64,000 bases of DNA from Paenirhodobacter hankyongi (GCF_003664585.1 NZ_RCHI01000012.1:1-64000); one strand, 5' to 3'; shown: positions 17,787 to 26,863, counted from the first letter of the stretch. Notes: a model not told the origin generated them from the letters alone. Program-made: numbers and translations.

Positions 17787-17878
17787 GTCAGCATATGTGA
17801 CCTAAATGGCCGAAAAATACCGGGATGACCGGGGGTGGGTGAATTTTTTGGGTCAAATAACGTCAGCAATGATGACCT
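17787..17878 (-). promoter_or_regulatory. Repeated GTCA-N7-TGAC motif before gltD (candidate operators)
   Basis: Two copies of GTCAGC-N5-TGACCT are seen at 17787-17803 and 17862-17878. Each contains the inverted repeat GTCA-N7-TGAC, and both are followed or preceded by similar AATAA/TTATT stretches. They are 75 bases apart, about seven helical turns, so a dimeric regulator could bind both on one DNA face. Another half site GGTCA is at 17851-17855. They sit 67-158 bases before the gltD ATG. The regulator is unknown; a LysR- or Lrp-type nitrogen regulator is a guess. Confidence 0.5.
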
Positions 17879-17909
17879 ATGCGCAATTCGGCAAGGAAAT
17901 CAGGGGCGG

Positions 17910-17933
17910 GAATCACCGATGTGAGGGTGATTC
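17910..17933 (-). terminator. Hairpin after uppP
   Basis: GAATCACC / GGTGATTC forms a perfect eight-base-pair stem with an eight-base loop, seven bases after the uppP stop (minus strand). No real T-run follows, so it is only terminator-like. Confidence 0.4.
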
Positions 17934-17940
17934 TCTCATT

Positions 17941-18735
17941 TCAGTTGACGACACCGGCCTGCGCAAGGGCAAGCAGAACCGCGCCGAAGGCGATGCGATA
18001 GATCGCGAAAGAGGTGAAGCGATGGGTCCGGATGAAGCCGAGCAGCCATTTCACCGCGATGAAGGCGGTCACGGTCGAGGCCGCGAAGGCGATGCCGAGC
18101 CCGGTCCAGTCTTCCTGGCCGACGCCGTCCTTCACCTGCTTCAGAAGCTCGTAGCCGCTCGCCGCATACATCGTCGGGATGCCGACGAGGAAGGCGAACT
18201 CGGTCGCTGCGGCGCGGTTCGGGGTGCCGAGCAGCATCGCCGCAAAGATCGTCGCGCCCGAGCGCGAGGTGCCGGGGAAGATCCCGGCGACGATCTGCGC
18301 AAGACCCACGGCAATCGCGACGCGCAAGGTGATGCGGGTGCTGTCGGGCAGCCGCGCGGCAAGGGCCTCGGCGCCGAGGATCCAGAAACCGCCCAGAACC
18401 AGGGCCCAGGCGATGGGGGTGACCGTCTCGGGCAGCTCGAACCCCAGCTTCTTCACCACCAGGCCAAGCACGGCGGTGATCCCGAAGGCGATGGTCAGCT
18501 TGAGCAGGTAATCGCGGTTCTCGGGGTCGCGCCAGTTCAGGAACAACCCGACGATCCGCTGCCAGTAGATCAGCGTGACGGCGAGGATCGCCCCCGCCTG
18601 GATCACGATGTTGTAGGTGTCGGACCGGGCGCCAAGCCAGTGTTCGGCCAGCAGCAGGTGCCCGGTGCTCGAGATCGGCAGGAACTCGGTGATGCCCTCG
18701 ATGATGCCGAGGAGCACGTCATTCAGATAGGACAA
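17941..18735 (-). CDS. uppP: Undecaprenyl-diphosphatase
   Basis: A 264-residue polytopic inner-membrane enzyme of the UppP/BacA family. It removes a phosphate from undecaprenyl diphosphate to recycle the lipid carrier of peptidoglycan and other glycans; overproduction gives bacitracin resistance in other bacteria. Both signature regions are present: GIIEGITEFLPISSTGHLLL near the N-terminus and GIFPGTSRSGATI in the middle, with about seven hydrophobic segments. The start is TTG at 18735, five bases after GGGAGG; there is no nearby ATG. It follows the NDUFA9-like gene by 39 bases and may share its transcript. Confidence 0.94.
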   Translation of the reverse strand: MSYLNDVLLGIIEGITEFLPISSTGHLLLAEHWLGARSDTYNIVIQAGAILAVTLIYWQRIVGLFLNWRDPENRDYLLKLTIAFGITAVLGLVVKKLGFELPETVTPIAWALVLGGFWILGAEALAARLPDSTRITLRVAIAVGLAQIVAGIFPGTSRSGATIFAAMLLGTPNRAAATEFAFLVGIPTMYAASGYELLKQVKDGVGQEDWTGLGIAFAASTVTAFIAVKWLLGFIRTHRFTSFAIYRIAFGAVLLALAQAGVVN

Positions 18736-18774
18736 GCCGTCCTCCCATGCGGGATGTGCTGCCGCCGCCCCGGA

Positions 18775-19761
18775 TCAGGACGGCTTGCGCAGGTTCTTCG
18801 CCGAGGCCTGGATCGTCTCGTACTGCCCATGCGGGCGGAAGCGCCACAGGTAGTCGGGCAGGATCGCCCCCATCGGCGTGGGGGTGATGCCGAGCGCGTC
18901 GAAGCCCTTGGCACCGGCCGAGACCACACTGTCGGTATAGAGGTTGCGGACCTGGTCGAAGGTCAGGACCTTGTTCGCGACGAGCCCGCCGGTCAGCCCC
19001 TGCACCGCATCGCCCGCGACGCCGATCGCCGAGGCGACGACGCGCGGCAGGTTCAGCACCAGACGGCGGCGGTCGATCACCGCCAGCATGCGCTGCATCA
19101 GCTGTTTGAAGGTCTCGACGTCCGGGCCGCCCAGTTCGAAGACGCCCTGCGCCTCGCCCAGCACGCCCTTGACCGCGGCCTTCGCCACGTCGTCGACATA
19201 GACCGGCTGGAAGCGGGTGTTGCCGCCGGCGATCGGCAGGATCGGGCCGAATTTCGTCATCGCGGCGAATTTGTTGAAGAACTGGTCCTCGGTGCCGAAG
19301 ATCACCGAGGGGCGCAGGATCATCGCCGTCGGGAAGGCCTTGAGCACCGCCGCCTCGCCTGCGGCCTTGGTGCGGCTGTACTCGCTGTGCGAGCCGGCAT
19401 CGGCACCAAGGGCCGAGATGTGCACCAGCCGCGCGACGCCGGTTTCCGCCGCGATCTTCGCGATGCGCTGCGCGCCTTCGGCATGGATCGCACCGAAGCG
19501 GTTCTTGCCGCGGCCGAGCAGGATGCCGACGCAGTTCACCACCGCATCCGCGCCGTGCATCGCGGCGCGCACGCTCGCGTCGTCACGGACGTTGCACAGC
19601 ACCGGCTCGACCTGGCCGACGGCGCCATAGGGCTTGGTGAAGAGAGCCTCGTTCGGGCGCCGCACGGCGATGCGCACGCGCCAGCCTTCCTTCGCCATCC
19701 GGCGGGCGATGTACCGCCCGACGAAACCCGAACCGCCATAGATCGTGACCAGCTTCGACAT
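18775..19761 (-). CDS. NAD(P)-binding SDR protein, complex I NDUFA9-like
   Basis: A 328-residue extended short-chain dehydrogenase-like protein. The N-terminal [19 protein letters not shown] is the nucleotide-binding turn, and [14 protein letters not shown] and [14 protein letters not shown] give the atypical active-site region seen in the NDUFA9 (39-kDa complex I accessory subunit) group. In alphaproteobacteria this family is thought to aid or join NADH dehydrogenase; the exact role here is inferred. The ATG at 19761 begins the protein; an open frame upstream passes antisense through tRNA-Leu and is not coding. uppP follows. Confidence 0.82.
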   Translation of the reverse strand: MSKLVTIYGGSGFVGRYIARRMAKEGWRVRIAVRRPNEALFTKPYGAVGQVEPVLCNVRDDASVRAAMHGADAVVNCVGILLGRGKNRFGAIHAEGAQRIAKIAAETGVARLVHISALGADAGSHSEYSRTKAAGEAAVLKAFPTAMILRPSVIFGTEDQFFNKFAAMTKFGPILPIAGGNTRFQPVYVDDVAKAAVKGVLGEAQGVFELGGPDVETFKQLMQRMLAVIDRRRLVLNLPRVVASAIGVAGDAVQGLTGGLVANKVLTFDQVRNLYTDSVVSAGAKGFDALGITPTPMGAILPDYLWRFRPHGQYETIQASAKNLRKPS

Positions 19762-19921
19762 CGGCTTCGGCCCCCTGCTGAGAAAAAGTCGCATTCTGAT
19801 TACCGCCAACCCCCCTGCCAAACAAGACCCTGACGAAGGTGTTGCAGCGACGTGAAGATTTTCTTTCGAAACCCTGTTGACACTCCCGGCGGGGGTCGGT
19901 AAATCCCCCCTCACATCACCG

Positions 19922-20006
19922 GCCCAGGTGGCGGAATTGGTAGACGCGCACGGTTCAGGTCCGTGTGCCGCAAGGCGTGGAGGTTCGAGTCCTCTTCTGG
20001 GCACCA
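19922..20006 (+). tRNA. tRNA-Leu, anticodon CAG
   Basis: An 85-base tRNA with the long variable arm of leucine tRNAs. GCCCAGG pairs with TCTGGGC in the acceptor, the anticodon loop TTCAGGT lies in a CACGG/CCGTG stem and gives CAG, which reads CTG codons. GGTTCGAGTCC is the T-arm and CCA is encoded at the end. A strong terminator follows eight bases later. Confidence 0.96.
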
Positions 20007-20013
20007 ATACTTC

Positions 20014-20056
20014 GAAAGCCTCGCAACCCCTTCAGGTTGCGAGGCTTTCGTGTTTT
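20014..20056 (+). terminator. Strong terminator of tRNA-Leu
   Basis: GAAAGCCTCGCAACC at 20014-20028 pairs perfectly with GGTTGCGAGGCTTTC at 20035-20049 around a six-base loop, followed by GTGTTTT. A 15-base-pair stem plus T-run makes this a textbook intrinsic terminator. Confidence 0.9.
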
Positions 20057-20122
20057 CTGGCCCTCGCTGCCGATGCCGTGAGACCGCCGCGTCGCGCGCG
20101 CCCCGGGGCGCCGGCCACGCCG

Positions 20123-21100
20123 CTATCTCAGCCGGATCGCCGCGGAGTAACCAAGACCGGGATGCCGCCCCTCGGACCCGGGACGCAGCAGCGCCGCGGC
20201 CCGCCGTTCGGCCATCGTGCCCTCGCCGCCGAGGACATGGAGCGCCTCGAGATATTCGGGCAGGCGGCCCGACAGGATCAGCTTGTCGTTCAGCGGCAGA
20301 TCCGATTTCAGGCCAAGCGCGAGCCCGTAGACCACCGTCGTGCAATTCGCCGTGATGGTGTTGTAAAAGCGCGGCTGACGTTCGAGCTGCCGCGCAAGCT
20401 CGACATAGGACAGGAACAGCGTGCGGCGCTGTTCGGCGGTGAGAATCACCGGATACATGCGCACCTCCTCGCGCCGCAGGTCGGTGCGCAGGCGCAGGAT
20501 GTCGCGCTCGGTCGCGGCGATCAGCACCAGTTCGAACTGCCGGAAGAAGCCGCCGATCTCGTTGAACTCCTCGCCCTTTTCGCGACGGATCTCGACCGAG
20601 AAGACGACATGCTCGCCGGTGCTGAAGCCGAAGCTCACCAGAAGATGGGCGATATCGGGGTTGTCCCAGACCGAGGTGATCATGTCGACGGTCTCAAGCC
20701 GGTCCAGATCGACGCTGCGGGTGATCCAGCGCGGCGTCGCGTTGTCCTTGCTGTGCCAGTCGAAGTCGCGGATGTCCGCGAGCGTGACGATCTTGCCCGA
20801 AATCCGCGCCGTCACGCCGCGCGACACGTCCACCGCCCAGTCCCGGTCGGCGCGCGGGGCGATCGTCTGATACCAGCCACCAACCACCAGCGCCGCCAGG
20901 GCCAGCACGGCCCAGCCGGCCGGGCGCCTGCGGGTCCGTGCGGTGACGGCGCCGGCCGCGGCCAGCACCAGCGCGGCGAGGGCGGCAAGGCGCGGGAGGC
21001 CCGCCAGGTGCAGCCAGAGCGCCGTGGCGGCCCAGAGGCTGCCGGCCAGCACCGTCAGCGCGAAAAGGACATTGGAGAAAAGGCGCAGGGCGCGGGCCAT
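20123..21100 (-). CDS. DUF4105 domain membrane protein
   Basis: A 325-residue protein with two or three N-terminal hydrophobic segments (FSNVLFALTVLAGSLWAATA, LAALAALVLAAAGAV, WAVLALAALVVGGW) and a large outer part. The latter has the DUF4105 pattern: FDWHSKDNATPRW, LLVSFGFSTGEHVVFSVEI, RFYNTITANCTTVVY. The conserved His and Cys suggest a papain- or NlpC-like fold, but no activity has been shown for the family as far as I know. AGAGGA lies seven bases before the ATG. Its first 46 bases overlap the end of the upstream restriction-like gene in another frame. Confidence 0.8.
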   Translation of the reverse strand: MARALRLFSNVLFALTVLAGSLWAATALWLHLAGLPRLAALAALVLAAAGAVTARTRRRPAGWAVLALAALVVGGWYQTIAPRADRDWAVDVSRGVTARISGKIVTLADIRDFDWHSKDNATPRWITRSVDLDRLETVDMITSVWDNPDIAHLLVSFGFSTGEHVVFSVEIRREKGEEFNEIGGFFRQFELVLIAATERDILRLRTDLRREEVRMYPVILTAEQRRTLFLSYVELARQLERQPRFYNTITANCTTVVYGLALGLKSDLPLNDKLILSGRLPEYLEALHVLGGEGTMAERRAAALLRPGSEGRHPGLGYSAAIRLR

Positions 21101-21642
21101 CGGAACTGTCCTCTGCCGGAATTCGGGAACTTGCGAAACGGAGGGGCGGCCTCGGGCTGTTGCGGCACGGCCAGGCCGACCTTGTCCAGAAACTCCGCCG
21201 CGTGTTCGCGCACGGCGAAGAGCGTGATGAAGGAGCCGATCTCGTTCAGCGCGCTCTGGCTGAAGTTGCTGCGCGGGAACCGGCCCAGCCACGCGACGTG
21301 GCGCTGGTTGCGGTATTCGTCGGGATCGCCCGGCACATGCGCGTAATCGCCCCGGAGGCGCCCGATATTGACCATACGGTCGTGCTTCGAGGGATAGATG
21401 ACGATGTCGCCGGGGCGGATCTCGCGGCAGAAGCGGAACAACGTGCCGGCATCGACGGGCAGGGCGCCCGGCTTCTTGTCGGGATAGGTGCAGGCGAGCG
21501 CGGTCTTCAGCGCCTCGCGGTCCGGATACTGGCCGAGATCGCCCAGTTCGGGCCAGCCGATGGCGACATAGCCAAGTTCGATCGGCCGCGCGGCGACATG
21601 TTCGCCCATGTGGATGCCCCAAACCGCGATCTGCTGTGCCAT
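21055..21642 (-). CDS. Restriction-like protein: N-terminal domain of Mrr-cat type, nuclease part absent
   Basis: A 195-residue protein opening MAQQIAVWGIHMGEHVAARP, with GTLFRFCREIRPGDIVIYPS and SNFSQSALNEIGSFITLF. These match the N-terminal domain of predicted Mrr_cat superfamily restriction proteins, as I remember the family. Those are about 300 residues or more and carry a C-terminal nuclease domain, whereas this one ends in an unrelated proline- and arginine-rich tail that overlaps the start of the DUF4105 gene. So it is likely truncated, keeping only a possible sensing or DNA-recognition domain. No methyltransferase gene is adjacent. Confidence 0.65.
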   Translation of the reverse strand: MAQQIAVWGIHMGEHVAARPIELGYVAIGWPELGDLGQYPDREALKTALACTYPDKKPGALPVDAGTLFRFCREIRPGDIVIYPSKHDRMVNIGRLRGDYAHVPGDPDEYRNQRHVAWLGRFPRSNFSQSALNEIGSFITLFAVREHAAEFLDKVGLAVPQQPEAAPPFRKFPNSGRGQFRWPAPCAFSPMSFSR

Positions 21643-21848
21643 GCGTCCGTCCTTGTGAAATCCGCCTCGGCGAGGCGGCTTCATTGCTAGGTCGGGAGCG
21701 TGCCCCGATCAAGGGGAGGGGCCATGACCCGCCCTTCGGGGCGGCTGCCGTGGGGGGCGGCGCCGCGCCACCGTGCGTCCGGCAGAGGGCGAGCGTCGGC
21801 GCTATCTCCGGCCCGGTGGCCGCCGCGCACGCTGCGCTTGCCGCGCCC

Positions 21849-22946
21849 CTAGTTCAGGACCATCTCCGCATGCAGCGCGCCGGCGGCGTGGATGCTGTTG
21901 AGGATGTCGATCATGTCGCGCGGCGGCACGCCGAGCGCGTTCAGCCCTGCAACGACATCCGAGAGCGAACTTGTGCTGGCGATCTCGGCGATCTTCGAGC
22001 CGCCGCCCTGCTCGATGCTGGCATTGGTGCGCGGCACGACCACGGTCTCGCCGCGGGCGAAGGGGTTCGGCTGCGATACCATCGGGGTTTCCTCGATCCG
22101 CAGCGTCAGGCTGCCCTGGCTGACGGCAACGCGGGAGATCCGGACATCCTCGCCGATCACGATCGTGCCCGAACGCTGGTCGATCACCACGCGCGCCTTC
22201 TGCTCGGGCTCGATCCGGATGTTCTCGATCCGGCTGATGACATGGGCGGCGTTCGAGGACCCGGCCTGGCCAAGGTCGACCGAGACCGTGCCCGCATCCG
22301 TCATCCGCGCGACCCGCCGGTGGAATTCGCGGTTGATCGAGGCCTCGATCCGCGAGGCGGTGGTGAAATCTGGCGTCCGGAGTGCAAGGCGGACCTCGCG
22401 CAGGCTGTCGAGCTCGAAGGCGACCTCGCGCTCGACGCGCGCGCCCGACGGGATCGTGCCCGAGGTCGGCACGCCACGCGTCACGCTGGCGGCCTGGCCG
22501 CTGGCCGAGACGCCGCCGGCGATGATCGTGCCCTGCGCGACGGCGTAGATCTCGCCATCCGCCGCCTTCAGCGGGGTCATCACCAGCGTGCCGCCAAGCA
22601 GGCTCTTCGCATCGCCGATCGCGGAAACCGTCACGTCGATCTCGCGGCCGGAGCGGGCGAAGGCGGGAAGCGAGGCGGTCACCAGAACCGCCGCGACGTT
22701 CTTCGGCCGGACCTGTTCGCCGGTCACGTTGACGCCCAGACGTTCGAGGACGTTCGACATGATCTCTTCGGTGAAGGGGGCGTTGCGGATGCCGTCGCCG
22801 GTGCCGTTCAGGCCGACCACCAGCCCGTATCCGACAAGATCATTGCCGCGCACGCCGTCGAACTCGACCAGATCCTTGATGCGGATCGAGGCGGCCTCGA
22901 CCGAGAGGGGCAGGAGCAGCAGGACCAGCAGGGCGAGAAGGCGCAT
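21849..22946 (-). CDS. flgI: Flagellar P-ring protein FlgI
   Basis: A 365-residue periplasmic protein forming the P-ring bushing around the rod in the peptidoglycan layer. A signal peptide (MRLLALLVLLLLPLSVEA) is followed by SIRIKDLVEFDGVRGNDLVG and VGLNGTGDG, classic FlgI sequence; the C-terminal LNALGVPPRDMIDILNSIHA is the conserved end. The ATG at 22946 shares one base with the flgL stop (TGATG), giving translational coupling. Last gene of motB-flgE-flgK-flgL-flgI. Confidence 0.96.
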   Translation of the reverse strand: MRLLALLVLLLLPLSVEAASIRIKDLVEFDGVRGNDLVGYGLVVGLNGTGDGIRNAPFTEEIMSNVLERLGVNVTGEQVRPKNVAAVLVTASLPAFARSGREIDVTVSAIGDAKSLLGGTLVMTPLKAADGEIYAVAQGTIIAGGVSASGQAASVTRGVPTSGTIPSGARVEREVAFELDSLREVRLALRTPDFTTASRIEASINREFHRRVARMTDAGTVSVDLGQAGSSNAAHVISRIENIRIEPEQKARVVIDQRSGTIVIGEDVRISRVAVSQGSLTLRIEETPMVSQPNPFARGETVVVPRTNASIEQGGGSKIAEIASTSSLSDVVAGLNALGVPPRDMIDILNSIHAAGALHAEMVLN

Positions 22947-23959
22947 CACAGGTAATCCGTCAGATGCATGCCGGAAAGCCGCGAGGTGAGCGCGTAGAGC
23001 GTTTCCAGCTGGGTCTGGACCGCCTTCAGGGCGGTCGAAGTCTCATAGGGATCGGCGGCCACCATGCCGAGCCTCGCGGTTTCAAGGCTGGTCCGTTCGG
23101 CGCCGTTGCGGGTCTTCGCGGCTGCGGTGGCCTCTTCCGCCACGCCGACCTCGGCGCGGGCGCCGGTGAGCGCGCTGCTGGCCGAGAGCACCTGCTGACC
23201 GGCGGTCTCGAGCATCCGGGACCGCAGCGCAGCCTCCGCCGGCACCATGTCCTTCGCGACAAGGGCCGACAGCGCCAGCCCCTGCAGGACATCGCGCAGC
23301 CGGGTGTCCGCCGCGGTGATGTCGGCGGCGACGGCCACGGTCTCGGAAACGCGCTGCGGCGCGAGCGGGCTGGCACTGCCCTGATAGGCCAGATCGCCAT
23401 AGCCGCCGCTGCCGGCGGGGGCGGCAAACCAGTCGTTCACCGCGGTGATGATCTCGTCCGCCGTCGAAAGCCCCGAGACCGCGGTCGAAAGCGCGGTCAG
23501 GATCTGGTCGGGATCCGCCAGCGGCCGGGTGGCGGTGTCCATCCCGGCAAAGACATAGCGTCCGGCCGCCTGCGTGTTCAGCGCGCCCGCCACCGCGGCA
23601 AACCGCTGCGCGCCGTCCCTCGCCGCGGCGGCAAGGGCCGCGCTGTCGCCATTCTGCCCGGCGGAGATCAGCGTCGTCCCGAATTCCGCCGTCTGATCCT
23701 GGATCGTGCCGAGCGTGGTCTGCATCACCGAGAGGAAGGTGCCGGTGACGCTGGCCGAGGTGTCATAGGCATCGAGCCGCGCGATCGAGGCGACGAGGGC
23801 CGAATAGCCGGTGAATTCCCCCTTCAGCGCCGCGCCGACATCCTGCTGCACGCCGCTTGCCAGCTCGTCGGTCAGCCGGGCGAGGGTGGTCTTCAGCTGC
23901 TGGTTGTGCTGCCGGAAGCGGAAGCTCTGCGCCATGTCGCCGATCGATACATAGGCCAT
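22946..23959 (-). CDS. flgL: Hook-filament junction protein FlgL
   Basis: A 337-residue flagellin-like protein that joins the hook-associated FlgK to the filament. The N-terminal helix (SIGDMAQSFRFRQHNQQLKT, LTDELASGVQQDVG) and the C-terminal helix (LKAVQTQLETLYALTSRLSG) are homologous to flagellin ends; the middle is a variable domain rich in Ala and Thr. It is exported through the flagellar core and has no signal peptide. It begins one base after the flgK stop and overlaps flgI. Confidence 0.88.
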   Translation of the reverse strand: MAYVSIGDMAQSFRFRQHNQQLKTTLARLTDELASGVQQDVGAALKGEFTGYSALVASIARLDAYDTSASVTGTFLSVMQTTLGTIQDQTAEFGTTLISAGQNGDSAALAAAARDGAQRFAAVAGALNTQAAGRYVFAGMDTATRPLADPDQILTALSTAVSGLSTADEIITAVNDWFAAPAGSGGYGDLAYQGSASPLAPQRVSETVAVAADITAADTRLRDVLQGLALSALVAKDMVPAEAALRSRMLETAGQQVLSASSALTGARAEVGVAEEATAAAKTRNGAERTSLETARLGMVAADPYETSTALKAVQTQLETLYALTSRLSGMHLTDYL

Positions 23960-23960
23960 C

Positions 23961-25406
23961 TCAAAGCTCCAGAATCCGTTGCATCATGTCGTCGATCGCC
24001 TGGATGACACGGGCGTTCGCCGCATAGCTCTGCTCGATCTGCAGAAGGGTCTGCATCTCGTAATCGGTGTCGATTCCCTCGGAAAAGGCCGCCTCCGACA
24101 GGCTGTCGTGCTGTGCGGCCGCCGAGGCGCTGCGCAGCTCGGCGGACTGGCGGGCGGTCGAGGCCTGCGAGAGCAGCTCGGCCGCGAGGCCCGAAGCGCT
24201 GCGTGCGGCCGTGCCAAGCGCACCGGACGCCGGCACGACGTCCTGGGCGAGCGCGTCGGCGAGTGCGTTCAGCAGCGTCGCATTGCCGACCGGCCCCTGT
24301 GCCGTGGCTCCGAGCCCGTCGCGCAGGCGCCAGACCGCACCGCCCGCGGCGGGATCGACCAGCGCGTTGAGCCGGAGGCGGCCGGCGAGCCCCGCCTCGT
24401 TCGCGGCATCGAAGGCCGTGCCGGCATCGGTGAAGAGGCCCGCCGCGCCTGCCGCGAGGGTCGGATCCACCCCCGGGTCCGCGAAACGCTCGACAAGGTT
24501 GCGGGCGAGGGCGTCGATCTGCGATTGCGCCGCGGGGGCGAGCGTGTCGCGCACCGCGAATGTGGCGCCGAGCGTGCCGCCGCCCAGCACGCCGTCATCC
24601 GTCGACGCGATCGGCTGGCCGTTGATCGTCAGACCGGAGAGCACGCCGCCCGCCAGGGTCATGTCCGCGGTCATCGCCCCGACCGGGGTGAAGCCGATCT
24701 CGACCGTCGAGGTCCCGTCAAGCAAAAGCGCCCCGCCGGTGGTGTAAAGCGTCACCTGCCCGCCCTGATGGGGGGCGCTGCGCAAGGGCACGATCTCGCC
24801 GATCTTGGCGATCAGGGCCTGACGCGTGTCGATCAGGCCGTTCGCATCGCGCCCGTTCGCCAGCTCGCCGGTGATCGTCCGGTTCAGATCGGCAACCTGG
24901 TGCAGCGCCGCGTTCAGGGTGTCGACCTGCGTCGCGATCGAGCGGTCGGCCTCCAGCCGGCTGTGCTGCAGATCGGCGGAAACCGCGTTGAGCTTGTCGG
25001 CGAGCGTGCCGGCCGCGGTGGCGACGGCGGTCAGCCGGGCGGTGCTGTCGGGTTGGCTCGAGGCCGCGATCAGCGAGGTCTCGAGATCGGAAAAGGCGGT
25101 CGAGAGCGACCCGCTCTCGCCGGGCGTGCCAAGCTGATCCTCGAAGCGCTGCAGAAAGCTGGTCCGGGTTTCGGCATTGCCGGCTGCGGCGCCGGCAAGA
25201 CGCAGGTTTTGCTGCAGCGACTCGCTGACCGCGCGCGACACGCTGTCGATGCTCACCCCGCCGCCGGTGCGGGCGGAGAGCCCGACCTCGCGCCGCGCAT
25301 AGCCATCGGTCAGCGCATTCGCGATGTTCGAGGAGACGACCTCTGCCATCCGCGACGTGGCCGTCAGCCCGGAGGTGGCGTTGTTGAAGGCCGATGAGAT
25401 GCTCAT
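23961..25406 (-). CDS. flgK: Hook-associated protein FlgK
   Basis: A 481-residue first junction protein between hook and filament. The N-terminus (SSAFNNATSGLTATSRMAEV, VVSSNIANALTDGYARREV) has the rod/hook family motif SNIAN, and the C-terminus (DYEMQTLLQIEQSYAANARV, IDDMMQRILEL) is the matching helix. Length is within the alphaproteobacterial range. It lies 24 bases after flgE and one base before flgL, so it is in the same transcript. Confidence 0.93.
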   Translation of the reverse strand: MSISSAFNNATSGLTATSRMAEVVSSNIANALTDGYARREVGLSARTGGGVSIDSVSRAVSESLQQNLRLAGAAAGNAETRTSFLQRFEDQLGTPGESGSLSTAFSDLETSLIAASSQPDSTARLTAVATAAGTLADKLNAVSADLQHSRLEADRSIATQVDTLNAALHQVADLNRTITGELANGRDANGLIDTRQALIAKIGEIVPLRSAPHQGGQVTLYTTGGALLLDGTSTVEIGFTPVGAMTADMTLAGGVLSGLTINGQPIASTDDGVLGGGTLGATFAVRDTLAPAAQSQIDALARNLVERFADPGVDPTLAAGAAGLFTDAGTAFDAANEAGLAGRLRLNALVDPAAGGAVWRLRDGLGATAQGPVGNATLLNALADALAQDVVPASGALGTAARSASGLAAELLSQASTARQSAELRSASAAAQHDSLSEAAFSEGIDTDYEMQTLLQIEQSYAANARVIQAIDDMMQRILEL

Positions 25407-25430
25407 GAGATCGTCTCCCGCTTACGGGCT

Positions 25431-26768
25431 TCAGCGCTTGATGTTCGTCGTCTCCTGCAACATCTCGTCCACGGTCTGGATGACCTTAGCGTTCGAGGAG
25501 TAGGCGCGCTGGGTCTGGATCAGGTTGGTCAGCTCCTGCGCCACGTCGACGGCCGAGCCCTCGCGCGCATAGCCCTCGATCGTGCCCGTCGGGCCGTCGC
25601 CGGCATCCCACAGGAAGAACGAGCCGGAGGTCGGCGAGACCTGGAAGGTCTGGTTGTCGAGCGCGCTGAGCCCGTTCGGATTCGGCACGTCGACCAGCGG
25701 GATCTGATAGACCGTCCGGATGAAGCCGGTGTCGTAGGTGGCCTTGATGAAGCCCGCGTCGTCGATCTCGACCGCGGTCAGATTGCCGACCGGCGAGCCG
25801 TCCTTGGTGATCGAGGTCGGCGCGAAATCGGTGGCGAGCTGCGTCAGACCGTTCGCATCGCCGATCTTGCCGATCGTCAGGGTGATGTTCTGCAGCCCCT
25901 CGGCCACGCCGAGGCTCACGGTGCCGGTCGCGGGGTCATAGGTGCCGCCCGACAGCGTCGAGACCGAGGCGAGCGTGCCGCCGTTCACGCTGGTGTTGTC
26001 GAAGACCAGCGTATACTCGCCCATGATGCTTTCGTCCGCGGCGGTGGCCGGATCGTCGATCGTCGCCGAATCGCGGATCACCATTGTCCATTCGTTCGAG
26101 GAGCCGCTCGCCGGCACCGTGGGCGTGAAGGTGATGTCGAGCGATTCCGAATTCCCGAGGTTCCCGAAATACTCGACCGAGAGCGGCAGCGCATCGCCGC
26201 TGCTGCCCGCGCCGGTTTCCGAGGAGGGCAGGTTCACCCCGAGGTTCATCGCCGTGGTCGGGTCGCCCGCGGTCTGGTTGGCGTTGATCACCACCGGGAC
26301 GAGGCCGCCGACGGTGTCGCGCGGCATCGTCGGGATCGAGCCGTCGGCATTCGCCGGCCAGCCCAGCAGCACAAGCCCCGAATCGGTGCGCAGCACGCCG
26401 TCGCTGTCGGTGTGGAACGACCCCGTGGTGGTCATCATCAGCGGCTGTTCGCCCTGCGTCTTGTCATAGGTCGCGGCGCTGGCAACGGGGAGGAAGCCGC
26501 GGCCGGACACCGCGAGATCGGTCGCGTTGGCGGTCGAGACGATCGAGCCACGCTCGTCGATCAGCCGCCCGGTCGAGGCGCGGACGCCGCCGGCGGAATA
26601 GGTGCCCGAATTGCGGGTCTGCGCGAGAACCATGCTTTCGAAATCGGTGGTGGCGCGCTTGTACCCATAGGTGCCGGAATTGGCGATGTTGTCGGAGATC
26701 GTCGCGAGTCGGGTCGCATTGGCCGCAAGGCCGGCCACACCCGCATTGAGCGAAGAGGAAATGGACAT
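25431..26768 (-). CDS. flgE: Flagellar hook protein FlgE
   Basis: A 445-residue subunit of the flexible hook. The N-terminal SLNAGVAGLAANATRLATIS with DNIANSGTYGYKRATTDFES is the rod/hook domain, and the end VAQELTNLIQTQRAYSSNAK with VIQTVDEMLQETTNIKR is the C-terminal domain; GFLPVASAATYD and the middle domains are typical. Secreted by the flagellar export apparatus without a signal peptide. A CtrA-like site lies 58 bases upstream, so it may have its own promoter as well as read-through from motB. Confidence 0.95.
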   Translation of the reverse strand: MSISSSLNAGVAGLAANATRLATISDNIANSGTYGYKRATTDFESMVLAQTRNSGTYSAGGVRASTGRLIDERGSIVSTANATDLAVSGRGFLPVASAATYDKTQGEQPLMMTTTGSFHTDSDGVLRTDSGLVLLGWPANADGSIPTMPRDTVGGLVPVVINANQTAGDPTTAMNLGVNLPSSETGAGSSGDALPLSVEYFGNLGNSESLDITFTPTVPASGSSNEWTMVIRDSATIDDPATAADESIMGEYTLVFDNTSVNGGTLASVSTLSGGTYDPATGTVSLGVAEGLQNITLTIGKIGDANGLTQLATDFAPTSITKDGSPVGNLTAVEIDDAGFIKATYDTGFIRTVYQIPLVDVPNPNGLSALDNQTFQVSPTSGSFFLWDAGDGPTGTIEGYAREGSAVDVAQELTNLIQTQRAYSSNAKVIQTVDEMLQETTNIKR

Positions 26769-26826
26769 GAAAGCGCCTTTCTGCTGCTGCGTCCTTCGAT
26801 CAGCCGGAACTCTGCGGCAGGCCGTG

Positions 26827-26841
26827 TTAACAGCCGCCTAA
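26827..26841 (-). promoter_or_regulatory. CtrA-like site upstream of flgE
   Basis: On the minus strand the sequence is TTAG-N7-TTAAC, one base off the CtrA consensus TTAA-N7-TTAA, with the extra C often seen after the second half. It lies 58-73 bases before the flgE ATG, in the 95-base gap after motB. Confidence 0.5.
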
Positions 26842-26863
26842 CATGGCCGATTTTCCCGCTTTT

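Noticed and set aside
19762-20007. N-terminal extension of the NDUFA9-like protein
   Set aside because: The extension would be encoded antisense through tRNA-Leu; the domain starts naturally at the ATG at 19761.
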